Shown: positions 53,693 to 61,887 of the stretch, piece by piece
How the letters are laid out: each line of letters starts with the position of its first letter
Numbering within the stretch: the first letter of the stretch is position 1
DNA from: Duganella aquatilis
GTDB lineage: Bacteria > Pseudomonadota > Gammaproteobacteria > Burkholderiales > Burkholderiaceae_D
NCBI RefSeq assembly: GCF_009674565.1
Contig: NZ_WKJL01000025.1
Coordinates: 1-64,000, forward strand
Length of the DNA stretch: 64,000 nt
Reading direction: 5' to 3'
Position numbers and translations under genes: made by a program
Notes under the pieces: model-generated
What the model was told of the DNA's origin: nothing
The model's database searches: none
What the model saw: only the letters and a program-made list of their open reading frames with translations

Positions 53693-54169
53693 CACCTCCA
53701 GCGGCCGTGCGGCATCGCGCGGCAGCAGCAGAAACGGCGGCTCCGCCAGGGGCAGATTGTTCAGCGCCCGTGTCACGCCCAGCGCCTGGCCCAGCCTCCC
53801 CGGTCCGGCGCACAGCAGCCGCACATCGTCCAGCCCGCGCCGTTCGCGCATCGCGTCCACGCCTTCGACCGGCTCCAGCGCGCGAATCAGCACCCCGGCG
53901 CCGTGGCCCGGCTCGCGGCAGACGAAATTCAGACACCAGTGGATGCCGTGCGACTGGTACACATAGCTGCGCGCCGGCGGCCCGAACATGGAAAAATTGC
54001 GCGGCGTCTCGCCGCCGTAGCAGTGCGAGGCCGGCTCCTCGCGGTCGTAGGCTTCGGTCTCGACGATGCGGCCGCCGACGCCGTTGACCAGCAGCGTCAC
54101 GCCGATCAGCTGTTCCGCCACCAGCTCGGATGGCGCACTGAAATCGATCCCCGCAAGATTCGTAATCAT
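53591..54169 (-). CDS. 3-methyladenine (alkyladenine) DNA glycosylase
   Basis: A 192-residue AAG/MPG-family base-excision glycosylase. The catalytic Glu is in RIVETEAYDREEPASH near residue 38, followed by NFSMFGPPARSYVYQSHGIHW and NFVCREPGHGAGVLIRALEP, the expected fold landmarks; GPGRLGQALGV is the last. Slightly short but complete. Its last 34 codons lie opposite the end of the MCP gene (102-bp tail-to-tail overlap). It is divergent from an HDOD gene across AT-rich DNA. Confidence 0.93.
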   Translation of the reverse strand: MITNLAGIDFSAPSELVAEQLIGVTLLVNGVGGRIVETEAYDREEPASHCYGGETPRNFSMFGPPARSYVYQSHGIHWCLNFVCREPGHGAGVLIRALEPVEGVDAMRERRGLDDVRLLCAGPGRLGQALGVTRALNNLPLAEPPFLLLPRDAARPLEVLAGPRIGISKAVELPWRFVEGGSRFLSKPMRRL

Positions 54170-54353
54170 GCGTCTATTCTAAATGGCAAACTGGACCACA
54201 CGATTACATAAGTCATGCCAAATGATTATCAAATCCCGATAATTCACGACAAAATATTGCCCGTTGCACAGAAAATCAGCACAAATTCGCGCAATCGCCG
54301 GCCGCTTGCGGCGATAATCGAGGGTACGATTGCCTTTACCCCTGAGAATCACA

Positions 54354-55220
54354 ATGACGACAGCAGCTGCCCAAGCCTTGCCAACAGAAAACGCGGTGGA
54401 AGACGCGCTGATGCGCTCCATCCGTATTCCGCCGCGGCCCAGCCTGCTCGTCGACCTGCAGCGCGAGCTGGCCAAGGATGATCCGTCGCCGCGCCAGATC
54501 GCCCGCATCATCGGCAACGACGTCGGCATGTCCGGCGCGCTGCTGAAGCTGGCCAACTCGCCGTTCTTCGGCGCCGCCCGCAAGGCCAAGTCGGTGGAAC
54601 AGGCGATCAACTTCCTCGGCATCAACCAGTGCGCGGCGCTGCTGACCGGGCTGCTGGCGCGCCAGGCCATCGAAGGCAAGGAAGCGGACCTCAACGCCTT
54701 TTGGGAAATCTCGGCGCGCCGCGCCCAGGCGCTGGTGTTCACCTCGCGCAAGCTGCGCATCGCGCCGCCGGACATCGCCCACACCTTCGGCCTGTTCTGC
54801 GACATCGGCGTGCCGCTGCTGATGAACCGCTTCACCGACTACGCCGCCACCTACGACCAGGCCTGCAACGACGCCGACCGCGTCTTCACCGCCATCGAGG
54901 ACGCGCGCTACAGCACCAACCACGCCGCCATCGGCTGCCTGCTGGCGCGCAACTGGGGCCTGTCGCCGGACGTCTCCTGGGCCATCCTGCTGCACCACGA
55001 CTACCGCGTGCTGGACGACCCGTCCACCGACGACGCCATCCGCTCGCTGGTGGCGCTGTCGGTGCTGGCCGACAAAGGCATCCAGCGCCTGCACAACCGC
55101 ACCACCTCCTACGAATGGGACAAGGGCGGCGAAAGCGCCTGCCGCCACCTCGGCCTGACCGAAGATGAAACCGAAGACCTGCTCGACGAGCTGAACGAAA
55201 CCTTCCACACCGAACGATAA
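54354..55220 (+). CDS. HDOD-domain protein
   Basis: A 288-residue HDOD (HD-related output domain) protein. RIPPRPSLLVDLQRELAKDDPSPRQIARIIGNDVGMSGALLKLANSPFFGAAR is the conserved opening (residues 25-80), and AINFLGINQCAALLTG follows. The metal-binding HD residues are degenerate, as is usual for HDOD, so a signalling scaffold role is likely. ATG 54354 gives MTTAAAQALP. The DUF2863 gene begins 15 bases after its stop, suggesting one operon. An AT-rich upstream region (54170-54353) holds its promoter but no box is convincing. Confidence 0.88.
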   Translation: MTTAAAQALPTENAVEDALMRSIRIPPRPSLLVDLQRELAKDDPSPRQIARIIGNDVGMSGALLKLANSPFFGAARKAKSVEQAINFLGINQCAALLTGLLARQAIEGKEADLNAFWEISARRAQALVFTSRKLRIAPPDIAHTFGLFCDIGVPLLMNRFTDYAATYDQACNDADRVFTAIEDARYSTNHAAIGCLLARNWGLSPDVSWAILLHHDYRVLDDPSTDDAIRSLVALSVLADKGIQRLHNRTTSYEWDKGGESACRHLGLTEDETEDLLDELNETFHTER

Positions 55221-55235
55221 GAACAAAGCAAGCCC

Positions 55236-56423
55236 ATGCCTAAGAACAAGCGCCCCGTACCGCGCAAATCCGCCAACTCCCCCGAAGCCAAGGACGAACA
55301 GAACACTGCCGAACTGTGTGCGCTGGCGCTCGACCTGGCCGACGAATCGGCCGGCGCCGACATCATCGCCGCCAGCACCCGCGAGGAGCTGGCGCAGAAG
55401 CACATCGAATTCCAGCGCCTGCTGCGCCGCCTGCTGGCGCAGGGCAAGAATGAAGTGCTGTACGGCGCCATCGAAATGGCGCGCGACGAATCCATCGACG
55501 GCTACCGCTACCTGCGCAGCGCCGCCGAGGAAGGCGCCGCCAACCTGCTGCTGCGCCGCGAGTCCGGCGCCGACCTGGAGATCGACGCCTTCGCCATTCC
55601 GGTGTTCGTGCACAGCCAGGGCGGCCTCGATCCGGCCGCCGACTTCCAGGATCCGGAGGCCTACCAGGCGCTGGTCGACAGCTTCACCGACGCCGGCCTG
55701 GAAAGCCCGAAAGCGCAGGTGGTGCTGGTCAGCCACGCCTACGATCTGAGCGAAGTCGAACGCATCAGCTACGGCCAGCTGCACGCCATGCTGCGCGAAG
55801 CGGCGCAATCGCTGACCGACAAGAAAATCGCCGCCGCGCCGGCGCTGGAACGCAGCATGGCGGCCGGCTGGTCGGCCACCAGCTTCGGTGCCGACGACAG
55901 CGCGGTCGAACTGCGCTTCCTGCTCGGCTTCGCGCTGAAGCGCGCCGACGACGCCTTCTACAAGGTGCCGGCCAGCGAAAAGGCCGCCGACGCCTACTTC
56001 GCCAAGCGCGCCGACGCTTACCAGAAATGGACCGAGACCCACGCGCCGCTGGTGGCGCGCTGCCTGGGCCGCGCGCGCGGCGCCGATCCGGCCCTGACGC
56101 TGAACTTCCTGTACCAGGACCTGTTCTTCGGCGCCCGCGCCCAGGGCCAGTCGGAATACGACATGCTGGGTCTGCTGTCGACGCTGAACCAGGCGCTGGC
56201 AGGCCACGATCCGGCGCAGGCGCAAGCCGTCATCGCCCCCACCGACGATGACGACGAACCGGCGCTGCGGGTCCAGCTGTCGCTCGGCGCCGCCGTGCTG
56301 GCCACGGCCGACAAGCCGCTCGACCCGGCCGCCGAGCTGGAACTGGCGCTCGACGACCTGGCCGACGCCCTGTCCAGCCTGGGCCTGACCGATATCTCCG
56401 TCTCGCAGGACCCGCTTTCCTGA
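55236..56423 (+). CDS. DUF2863-type protein
   Basis: A 395-residue cytoplasmic protein that I recognise as DUF2863-like, a family largely confined to Betaproteobacteria. It has a charged N-terminus (MPKNKRPVPRKSANSPEAKD), a helical first third and a mixed alpha/beta body including DLEIDAFAIPVFVHSQGGLDP. The acidic stretch PTDDDDEPA near residue 330 is notable. No catalytic motif is evident. Fifteen bases separate it from the HDOD gene, so the two probably act together, perhaps in signalling. Function unknown. Confidence 0.8.
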   Translation: MPKNKRPVPRKSANSPEAKDEQNTAELCALALDLADESAGADIIAASTREELAQKHIEFQRLLRRLLAQGKNEVLYGAIEMARDESIDGYRYLRSAAEEGAANLLLRRESGADLEIDAFAIPVFVHSQGGLDPAADFQDPEAYQALVDSFTDAGLESPKAQVVLVSHAYDLSEVERISYGQLHAMLREAAQSLTDKKIAAAPALERSMAAGWSATSFGADDSAVELRFLLGFALKRADDAFYKVPASEKAADAYFAKRADAYQKWTETHAPLVARCLGRARGADPALTLNFLYQDLFFGARAQGQSEYDMLGLLSTLNQALAGHDPAQAQAVIAPTDDDDEPALRVQLSLGAAVLATADKPLDPAAELELALDDLADALSSLGLTDISVSQDPLS

Positions 56424-56541
56424 AAGCGATTTCTCGTTTGACAGGCCTCCCTTAGCCGAGGATACTTTCCGGCATGCGGGACGCAGATTCCGCTGCCTAG
56501 TGCGGCGCCGGCTTGTGCTCCGCAGCAAAGGGAGACACGTC

Positions 56542-57720
56542 ATGAAACCATGGGCACTCATGCTGTGCGCGGCGGCTTTCCTCAGCGCTTGCGCCAGCCC
56601 GCAGGTGGCGCGCGTCGCGCCTGCACAGCAGCTCTTCCACGACCAGTTGTTCCAGCCGCCGGCCGCGCCGATCGACACCACCACGGTGTTTGCCGTCAGC
56701 CCCGCCATGCACGCCTACCTCCAGCGCGAAATCGGCAGACCGCTGCCCGGCCGCGACGTGCGCCGCGTGCTGTTCGACGCGCTGTACCGGCGCGACAAGC
56801 TGCAGCTCGAATACGACGCCGCTCTCACCCGCACCGCCGCCGAAACCTTCGAAGCGCGCGCCGGCAACTGCCTGTCGCTGGCCATCATGACGGCCGCCCT
56901 GGCGCGCGAACTGGACCTGCCGATCCTGTTCCAGCAGGTGGAGATGGACGAGGTGTGGAGCCGTGCCGGCAACCTGTATTTCGCCAGCAACCATGTCAAC
57001 CTGTCGCTGGGGCGGCCAATCACCAAACAGAGTCCGTATATGACCGACCTGGTGGACCAGGCCAACACGCTGACCGTGGACTTCGTCCCGATCTCGCCCA
57101 ATTCGCGCGAAGCGGCGCGGCCGCTGACCGAACAGACGGTGCTGGCCATGTATCTCAACAACCGCGCCGCCGAACTGCTGTCGGCCGGCCAGGTCGACGA
57201 TGCCTACTGGGCAGCGCGCAAGGCAACCGAGATTGATCCGCTGTTCACCAACGCCTACAACACGCTGGGCGTGATCTACCAGCACCACGACAACCAACCG
57301 GAAGCCGAGCAGGCGCTGCGCTACGCGCTGTCGCAGGCGCCCGACAATACCATCTACCTGTCCAACCTGGCGCAGACGCTGGAAAACGCCAGCAAGATGG
57401 ACGAGGCGGCCGTGCTGCGCGCGCGGCTGGCCCAGCTGGAACCATACCCGCCGTTCTATTTCTTCAACCAAGGCCAGGAAGCCATGAAACTGGGCGACTA
57501 TCACCGCGCCCGCGCCATGTTCCAGCGCGAACTGGACCGGGTGCCGGACTACCACGAATTCCACTTCTGGCTGGCGCTGGCCAATTACCAGTTGGGCAAT
57601 CTGAGGGCGGCCAACCTGCACATGGCGCAGGCCATGGAAAACAGCACCACGCGCGGCGATCACGACCTGTATTCGGCCAAGCTGGACCGCCTGCGCGCCT
57701 ATGCGGCGCAGGCGAAATAG
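56542..57720 (+). CDS. TPR lipoprotein with transglutaminase-like domain
   Basis: A 392-residue predicted lipoprotein. MKPWALMLCAAAFLSAC gives lipobox LSAC. Residues 90-190 look like a transglutaminase-like thiol domain: ARAGNCLSLAIMTAALARELD has the active-site Cys, and NHVNLSLG the His. From about 215 to 385 there are four TPRs (TNAYNTLGVIYQHHDNQPEAEQALRYAL). The pairing suggests an envelope protein-processing or assembly factor. AAAGGGAGA precedes ATG 56542. The catalytic Asp is not certain. It lies 119 bp after the DUF2863 gene and 109 bp before the BACON lipoprotein gene. Confidence 0.82.
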   Translation: MKPWALMLCAAAFLSACASPQVARVAPAQQLFHDQLFQPPAAPIDTTTVFAVSPAMHAYLQREIGRPLPGRDVRRVLFDALYRRDKLQLEYDAALTRTAAETFEARAGNCLSLAIMTAALARELDLPILFQQVEMDEVWSRAGNLYFASNHVNLSLGRPITKQSPYMTDLVDQANTLTVDFVPISPNSREAARPLTEQTVLAMYLNNRAAELLSAGQVDDAYWAARKATEIDPLFTNAYNTLGVIYQHHDNQPEAEQALRYALSQAPDNTIYLSNLAQTLENASKMDEAAVLRARLAQLEPYPPFYFFNQGQEAMKLGDYHRARAMFQRELDRVPDYHEFHFWLALANYQLGNLRAANLHMAQAMENSTTRGDHDLYSAKLDRLRAYAAQAK

Positions 57721-57753
57721 CGGGAGGCAATGGTATGCTGGACAGGCTTTAAC

Positions 57754-57782
57754 TTGACACTCAGTTGCGTTCGCGCAACAAT
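57754..57782 (+). promoter_or_regulatory. Candidate promoter with dyad for the BACON lipoprotein gene
   Basis: A perfect -35 TTGACA (57754-57759) is 17 bases from AACAAT (57777-57782, four of six matches to -10). The spacer holds GTTGCG-TTCG-CGCAAC (57764-57779), a 6-bp dyad that matches the complement of the element at 51507-51521. A regulator bound there would control initiation. Confidence 0.45.
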
Positions 57783-57829
57783 TGCAAGTAAATTAAGCCG
57801 CATCCGCCTCTACCACAAGGATTTTCGTC

Positions 57830-60433
57830 ATGCTGAGACTCAGGCCCGCCTACGCCGCCGTCCCCTTCTTCATCGCCGCACTGCTGGCTGGCTGCGGCGG
57901 CGGCGGTGGTGGCGGCAGTGCCGGCGGCGGTACGACCACCCCGGTCGCCAGCCCCGCCCTCACCTTCACCCCGGCCAGCGTCACCGGCAGCGTCACGGCC
58001 GGCACCTCGCTCACCAGCAACATCACCGCCGTCGTCACCCGCCCGGGCGACTTCACCAACGCCAACGTGACCGCAATGGTGGTCGACAGCGTCGGCGTGC
58101 TGCTGCCGAATATGCAACTGGTGCAGGACAGCGCCAGCCAGTACCACGCCGTGTTGCAGACCGCACCGACGCTGGCTGCCGGCCGCTACCAGGGCAGCTT
58201 CAGCGTGCGTCTGTGCCGCGACAGCGCCTGCGCCAGCCAGTTCCCCGGCTCGCCGGTGACGCTGCCGTACGACTTCACCGTGCTGCCGGCCGGCAGCGCC
58301 AACTTCACCGCCGTGCCGGCCATGCCGCTGACCGCCACCATCCAGAGCGGTGGCGCGGCGCCGGCCAGCGTGCCGGTGGCCATCACCAGCAGCGGCAGCT
58401 GGAGCGCCGCCAGCGGCGCCACCTGGCTCAAGCTGAGCGCCGCCAGCGGCAGCGGCAATGCCAGCCTGAACGTCAGCTATGACCTGACCGGTCTCGCCGC
58501 CGGCACCTACACCACCAACCTGAACATCACGAGCGCCGGCAACACTATCACGCTGCCGGCAACATTGACCGTGCTGCAGCCTGGCCTGGTATTGGGCAAC
58601 AACAGCGTCACCTTCAACGCCATCAACGGCACGCCGATCGCGAGCCAGGTCGTCAGCCTCGATACCGACAACAAGATCTCCGCCGCCTGGACCGCGGTCA
58701 GCACTACTCCATGGCTGAGCGTATCGCCGCCCAGCGGCACCACGCCAGCCACCGCCGTGCTGGCGGTCGATCCGACCGTCGGCGCACTGGCCAGCGGCAG
58801 CTACAGCGGCTCGATCACCATCACGCCAACCGGCCTGGCGGAGCGCACCTTGCCGGTGACGCTGAACCTGACTCCGGCCACGCTGCTGGCCTCGACCGTC
58901 ACGCTGACGCTGGGCGGCACTTATGGCCGCGACTTCAGCAGCACCCAGGTGGCCCAGCCGCTCAAGCTGAGCCTGAACACCAGCACCAACAGCTGGCCAT
59001 GGCAGCTGACCAACCTGCCGACATGGGCCAGCGCCACCGCCACCAGCGGCACCGTCAACGCGGCCGGCGCCAGCACCAGCATCAAGGCCACGCCTGCCAG
59101 CGCGCCAACCGGTATTAGCTCGCAGCTGGCGGGAGCCGTAGCGCAGGTCAACGGCGACGCAGTCAAAGCGTCGGTGATTTTCATCATCAACAAAGACCAG
59201 CATAAACTGCTGCCGGCCGAGACCGCCGTCGCCTTCGTCAGCACGCCGACCTGGAGCCGCATGACGCGCACCATCACGGTCAGCGACAACTACGGCACCT
59301 TCGGCGGCATGAGCGCTACCAGCGACCAGCCGTGGCTGGTGGTGGGCGTCAGCGGCAACCAGCTGACCCTGACCGCCGACGCCAGCCAGCAGCTGACCGA
59401 AACCGTCAATACCGCCACCATCACGCTGACCGCCCTCGATCCCGACGCCACGGTGCCGGAACCGATCCGCGTGGCGCTATGGAAAGGCTCGGCCGCGCCG
59501 ACCGCTTCCACCACCACGGTGCTGCCCTACACCAATGTCGTCACCGATCCGGCCCGCCCGTATGCTTACGTGCACAACGGCGGCGCCTACATCGACGTCT
59601 ACAATATGTACACCGGCCTGAAGGAAGCCAGCATCACCGGCTTCTCGGCGCATCTGGGCGACATGGCGGTCACGCCCAACGGCGACGCGCTGTACGTGGT
59701 GGACATCGACAACAGCCGCATCACCACCGTCGACCTGGCAACGCGCGCCATCAGCACCCAGCTGGCGCTGGCCGTGCCCGGCAACGCCGCCACCCGCATC
59801 AAGCTGATCCGTCCGAACGGCGTCGGCATGCTGGTGCTGAGCGACGGCCAGGTCTACCTGACCGCCAGCAACGCCCGCCTGCCCAACCTGCCGCTGGGCA
59901 CCGGCGGCACGCTGGCGGCCAGCGCCGACGGCAAGCGCGTGGTGCAACAGGACGAAGGCAACACCACCATCCAGCACACCACCGTCAGCGTCGACTATGC
60001 GCAACTGGCCGGCGGCACCCTGTTTGCCGCCAAGCTGGCCAGCGCCAGCCACGGCAGCCCGGGAGCGCAGGGGCAGGATGTGTGGGTCAACAGCGACGGC
60101 ACGCGCGTCATCTACGCCGCCACCACGCCGAAATCGTGCACCATCATGGATGGCGCCAACCTCGGCATTCTCGGCTACATGGCGATCGGCGACGCCACGC
60201 CCAACAACGTGGCGGTGACGCTGGACGGCCGCATCGTCTGCGCCGGCGCCGCGCGCGGCAACACCAACGACGTCTACCTGTACGACAGCACCGGCGCCAA
60301 GCTGATCCAGCAATACAAGCTCAACAACGGCAAGACGTTGCTGGCACGCCAGCTGGCGGTATCCGGTGACGGCTGGATCCTGGTCGGCATCACGAATGAT
60401 GGCGCCGTCACCTTCCTGCCGATCGGCCCATAA
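57830..60433 (+). CDS. Large lipoprotein with BACON-like repeats and a C-terminal beta-propeller
   Basis: An 867-residue surface or periplasmic lipoprotein. The signal AAVPFFIAALLAGC ends in lipobox LAGC, followed by an eight-Gly run. Residues 25-320 contain repeated Ig-like BACON-type modules, seen as WSAASGATWLKLSAASGSG and its near repeat WTAVSTTPWLSVSPPSGTT. From about 570 to the end, YVHNGGAYIDVYNMYTGLKEASITG and LYVVDIDNSRITTVDLATRAI look like YncE-type propeller blades. This architecture is typical of ligand- or polymer-binding outer-surface proteins. AAGGATTTTCGTC precedes the ATG. Ligand unknown. Confidence 0.85.
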   Translation: MLRLRPAYAAVPFFIAALLAGCGGGGGGGSAGGGTTTPVASPALTFTPASVTGSVTAGTSLTSNITAVVTRPGDFTNANVTAMVVDSVGVLLPNMQLVQDSASQYHAVLQTAPTLAAGRYQGSFSVRLCRDSACASQFPGSPVTLPYDFTVLPAGSANFTAVPAMPLTATIQSGGAAPASVPVAITSSGSWSAASGATWLKLSAASGSGNASLNVSYDLTGLAAGTYTTNLNITSAGNTITLPATLTVLQPGLVLGNNSVTFNAINGTPIASQVVSLDTDNKISAAWTAVSTTPWLSVSPPSGTTPATAVLAVDPTVGALASGSYSGSITITPTGLAERTLPVTLNLTPATLLASTVTLTLGGTYGRDFSSTQVAQPLKLSLNTSTNSWPWQLTNLPTWASATATSGTVNAAGASTSIKATPASAPTGISSQLAGAVAQVNGDAVKASVIFIINKDQHKLLPAETAVAFVSTPTWSRMTRTITVSDNYGTFGGMSATSDQPWLVVGVSGNQLTLTADASQQLTETVNTATITLTALDPDATVPEPIRVALWKGSAAPTASTTTVLPYTNVVTDPARPYAYVHNGGAYIDVYNMYTGLKEASITGFSAHLGDMAVTPNGDALYVVDIDNSRITTVDLATRAISTQLALAVPGNAATRIKLIRPNGVGMLVLSDGQVYLTASNARLPNLPLGTGGTLAASADGKRVVQQDEGNTTIQHTTVSVDYAQLAGGTLFAAKLASASHGSPGAQGQDVWVNSDGTRVIYAATTPKSCTIMDGANLGILGYMAIGDATPNNVAVTLDGRIVCAGAARGNTNDVYLYDSTGAKLIQQYKLNNGKTLLARQLAVSGDGWILVGITNDGAVTFLPIGP

Positions 60434-60451
60434 AAAAGCACCCCGACCGAA

Positions 60452-60477
60452 AGGTTCTGACCCAAGGGTCAGAACCT
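60452..60477. repeat. GGTTCTGACCC palindrome, relative of the 2.4-kb repeats
   Basis: A perfect 12-bp stem (AGGTTCTGACCC with its complement, loop AA) lies 19 bases after the lipoprotein stop, next to TAAAAAAG. It shares the GACCC/GGGTC core with the hairpins at 2409-2502 and may also terminate transcription of the lipoprotein gene. Confidence 0.6.
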
Positions 60478-60544
60478 GGCCGCAGCGATTTGCGGGCTTT
60501 ACGGGTGCCGCGTACTATTACGGCGACATTCGATCTCGCGCCGT

Positions 60545-60569
60545 GGGGGTCAGTACCCGGTACTCCGCC
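60545..60569. repeat. Degenerate second arm of the repeat, running into the end of a gene
   Basis: GGGGTCAGTACC, then CGGTACTCCGCCCC, forms an imperfect palindrome 67 bases after the first. It supplies the last seven codons, including the stop, of the leftward Rossmann gene. Two hairpins with the GGGTC core in one intergenic region is the same arrangement as after parC. Confidence 0.45.
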
Positions 60570-60927
60570 CCGCAATGACCGGCAACTCATCATCCGTCGT
60601 CAGCGACCAGATCAGCCGCGCAATGGTTTCCGACGCCACCACCGTATGGTGATTCCCCTGCGCCATCAGCTTTTCGCGGATCTCGCGCCGAACCGCGGGG
60701 ATGCCGGTCAGGTCAAACAGGATATCGATGCCGGTGCCCAGCGCCACAATTTCATCCAGCGAGGCGATGTTCAGGCCGGCGTCCACCGCCTGCTGGCGGC
60801 CGGGCGTGTCGCCGGTTTCGGCCACGCCGACCAGCTCCACACCATGGCCGCTGCGGGCCAGCAGATTACGCAAGAAAGCCGAGCCGATGCGGCCCAGACC
60901 GATGATGGCGATTTTTTGAGTTTCCAC
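60550..60927 (-). CDS. Stand-alone NAD(P)-binding Rossmann protein (homoserine dehydrogenase N-domain-like)
   Basis: A 125-residue single Rossmann domain, with nucleotide-binding IAIIGLGRIGSAFLRNLLAR at the N-terminus. The next region, IASLDEIVALGTGIDILFDLTG, resembles the NAD-binding half of homoserine dehydrogenase or DapB-like enzymes, but no catalytic domain follows. The start is GTG 60927, supported by AGGGGG about 5 bases ahead. The C-terminal residues GRSTGY are encoded by the REP-like repeat, so the natural end may have been altered. Whether it is a functional small protein or a remnant of a longer dehydrogenase is open. Confidence 0.7.
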   Translation of the reverse strand: METQKIAIIGLGRIGSAFLRNLLARSGHGVELVGVAETGDTPGRQQAVDAGLNIASLDEIVALGTGIDILFDLTGIPAVRREIREKLMAQGNHHTVVASETIARLIWSLTTDDELPVIAGRSTGY

Positions 60928-60988
60928 GATTCCCCCTGTTTTAGCTACACTGTCGTTGTCAGACTAGCATAACCACAAGGCAAGATTC

Positions 60989-61669
60989 ATGCAACGCAAT
61001 CCCACACTGGACCACATTTTCTGGCACACTCTGAACGGCGCCCACCGGCAGTGGTCGAGCGGCGGCGACACGGCGCGCCGCTACACCCAGGGCTTTTCGC
61101 CGATCATCGCCTTTGCCGACCCGGCGCAGCCGGACTTCGCCGCGCTGGCGCCATGGTGCGCCGCCGGCGAACACTTCTACTGCGAAAACTGGACCGGCGC
61201 CGCGCCGCCGGGCTGGCGTATCGACGCCGAAACCACCATGTTCCGCATGCTGTGGGATGGCCCGCTGCCGGCCGCCGATCCGGCGCCGGAGGCCGTGCCG
61301 CTGCGCCCCGAACACGCGCAGCAGGCGCTGGAACTGGCGACGCTGTGCAAGCCCGGCCCGTTCGGCATCCGCACCATCGAGCTGGGCGACTACTTCGGCT
61401 ACTTCGACGGCGAGCGCCTGATGGCCATGGCCGGCGAACGCCTGCGCGCGCCGGGCCTGTGCGAAATCAGCGGCGTCTGCACCCACCCGGACTACCAGGG
61501 ACGCGGCCTGGCCAAGCAGCTCATCGGCAAGCTGATCCGCCGCCACATGCTGCGCGACGAACACTCCTTCCTGCACGTGATGCGCACCAATCCCGCCCAC
61601 CAGCTGTACCTGGACATGGGCTTCAAGGACTACCTGGAATCGGCGGTGCGGGTAGTGGTCAAGGAGTAG
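60989..61669 (+). CDS. GNAT family N-acetyltransferase
   Basis: A 226-residue GNAT of the FR47-like type. The N-terminal half is a poorly conserved, aromatic-rich domain (WHTLNGAHRQWSSGGDTARRY), and the C-terminal half holds the acetyl-CoA site: EISGVCTHPDYQGRGLAKQLIGK with the QGRGLA motif near residue 170, and the closing THQLYLDMGFKDY-like segment. AAGG precedes the ATG. It is divergent from the Rossmann gene and is the last typical high-GC gene before the lower-GC islet. Confidence 0.87.
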   Translation: MQRNPTLDHIFWHTLNGAHRQWSSGGDTARRYTQGFSPIIAFADPAQPDFAALAPWCAAGEHFYCENWTGAAPPGWRIDAETTMFRMLWDGPLPAADPAPEAVPLRPEHAQQALELATLCKPGPFGIRTIELGDYFGYFDGERLMAMAGERLRAPGLCEISGVCTHPDYQGRGLAKQLIGKLIRRHMLRDEHSFLHVMRTNPAHQLYLDMGFKDYLESAVRVVVKE

Positions 61670-61697
61670 CGCAAGCCGGATAGAATCCGGCGCAATT

Positions 61698-61870
61698 CAA
61701 CTCTCGCAGGATGAGGTAATCCTGATCCATGAGCAAGCCAACGCCGCTCCCAATACGATGTACCGTACCTTGTCGGAAAATGGCAACCCATCGCTTAAAA
61801 CACTTCTGACCATCCTCAACGCAATGGGCTGCGCTTGGCCGTCCAACCGATCAGCCAGAATCCGGCATGA
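61698..61870 (+). pseudogene. Remnant of a HigA-like addiction-module antitoxin (frameshifted)
   Basis: Translating from 61698 gives QLSQDEVILIHEQANAAPNT, then MYRTLSENGNPSLKTLLTIL, which is the helix-turn-helix and following helix of the XRE/HigA-type antidote family. After NAMG (61827-61829) the frame is lost; shifting by one base restores LRLAVQPISQNPA and a stop at 61868-61870, exactly the expected ending. One missing base near 61829 explains this. No start or promoter is recognisable and no toxin gene is adjacent. The start is approximate. Confidence 0.65.
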
Positions 61871-61887
61871 CATCAACGCGATAAGAA

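Noticed and set aside
54336..56708. 790-residue minus-strand ORF over the HDOD, DUF2863 and TPR genes
   Set aside because: It crosses three real genes in antisense and shows only mirror composition; no start signal or domain.
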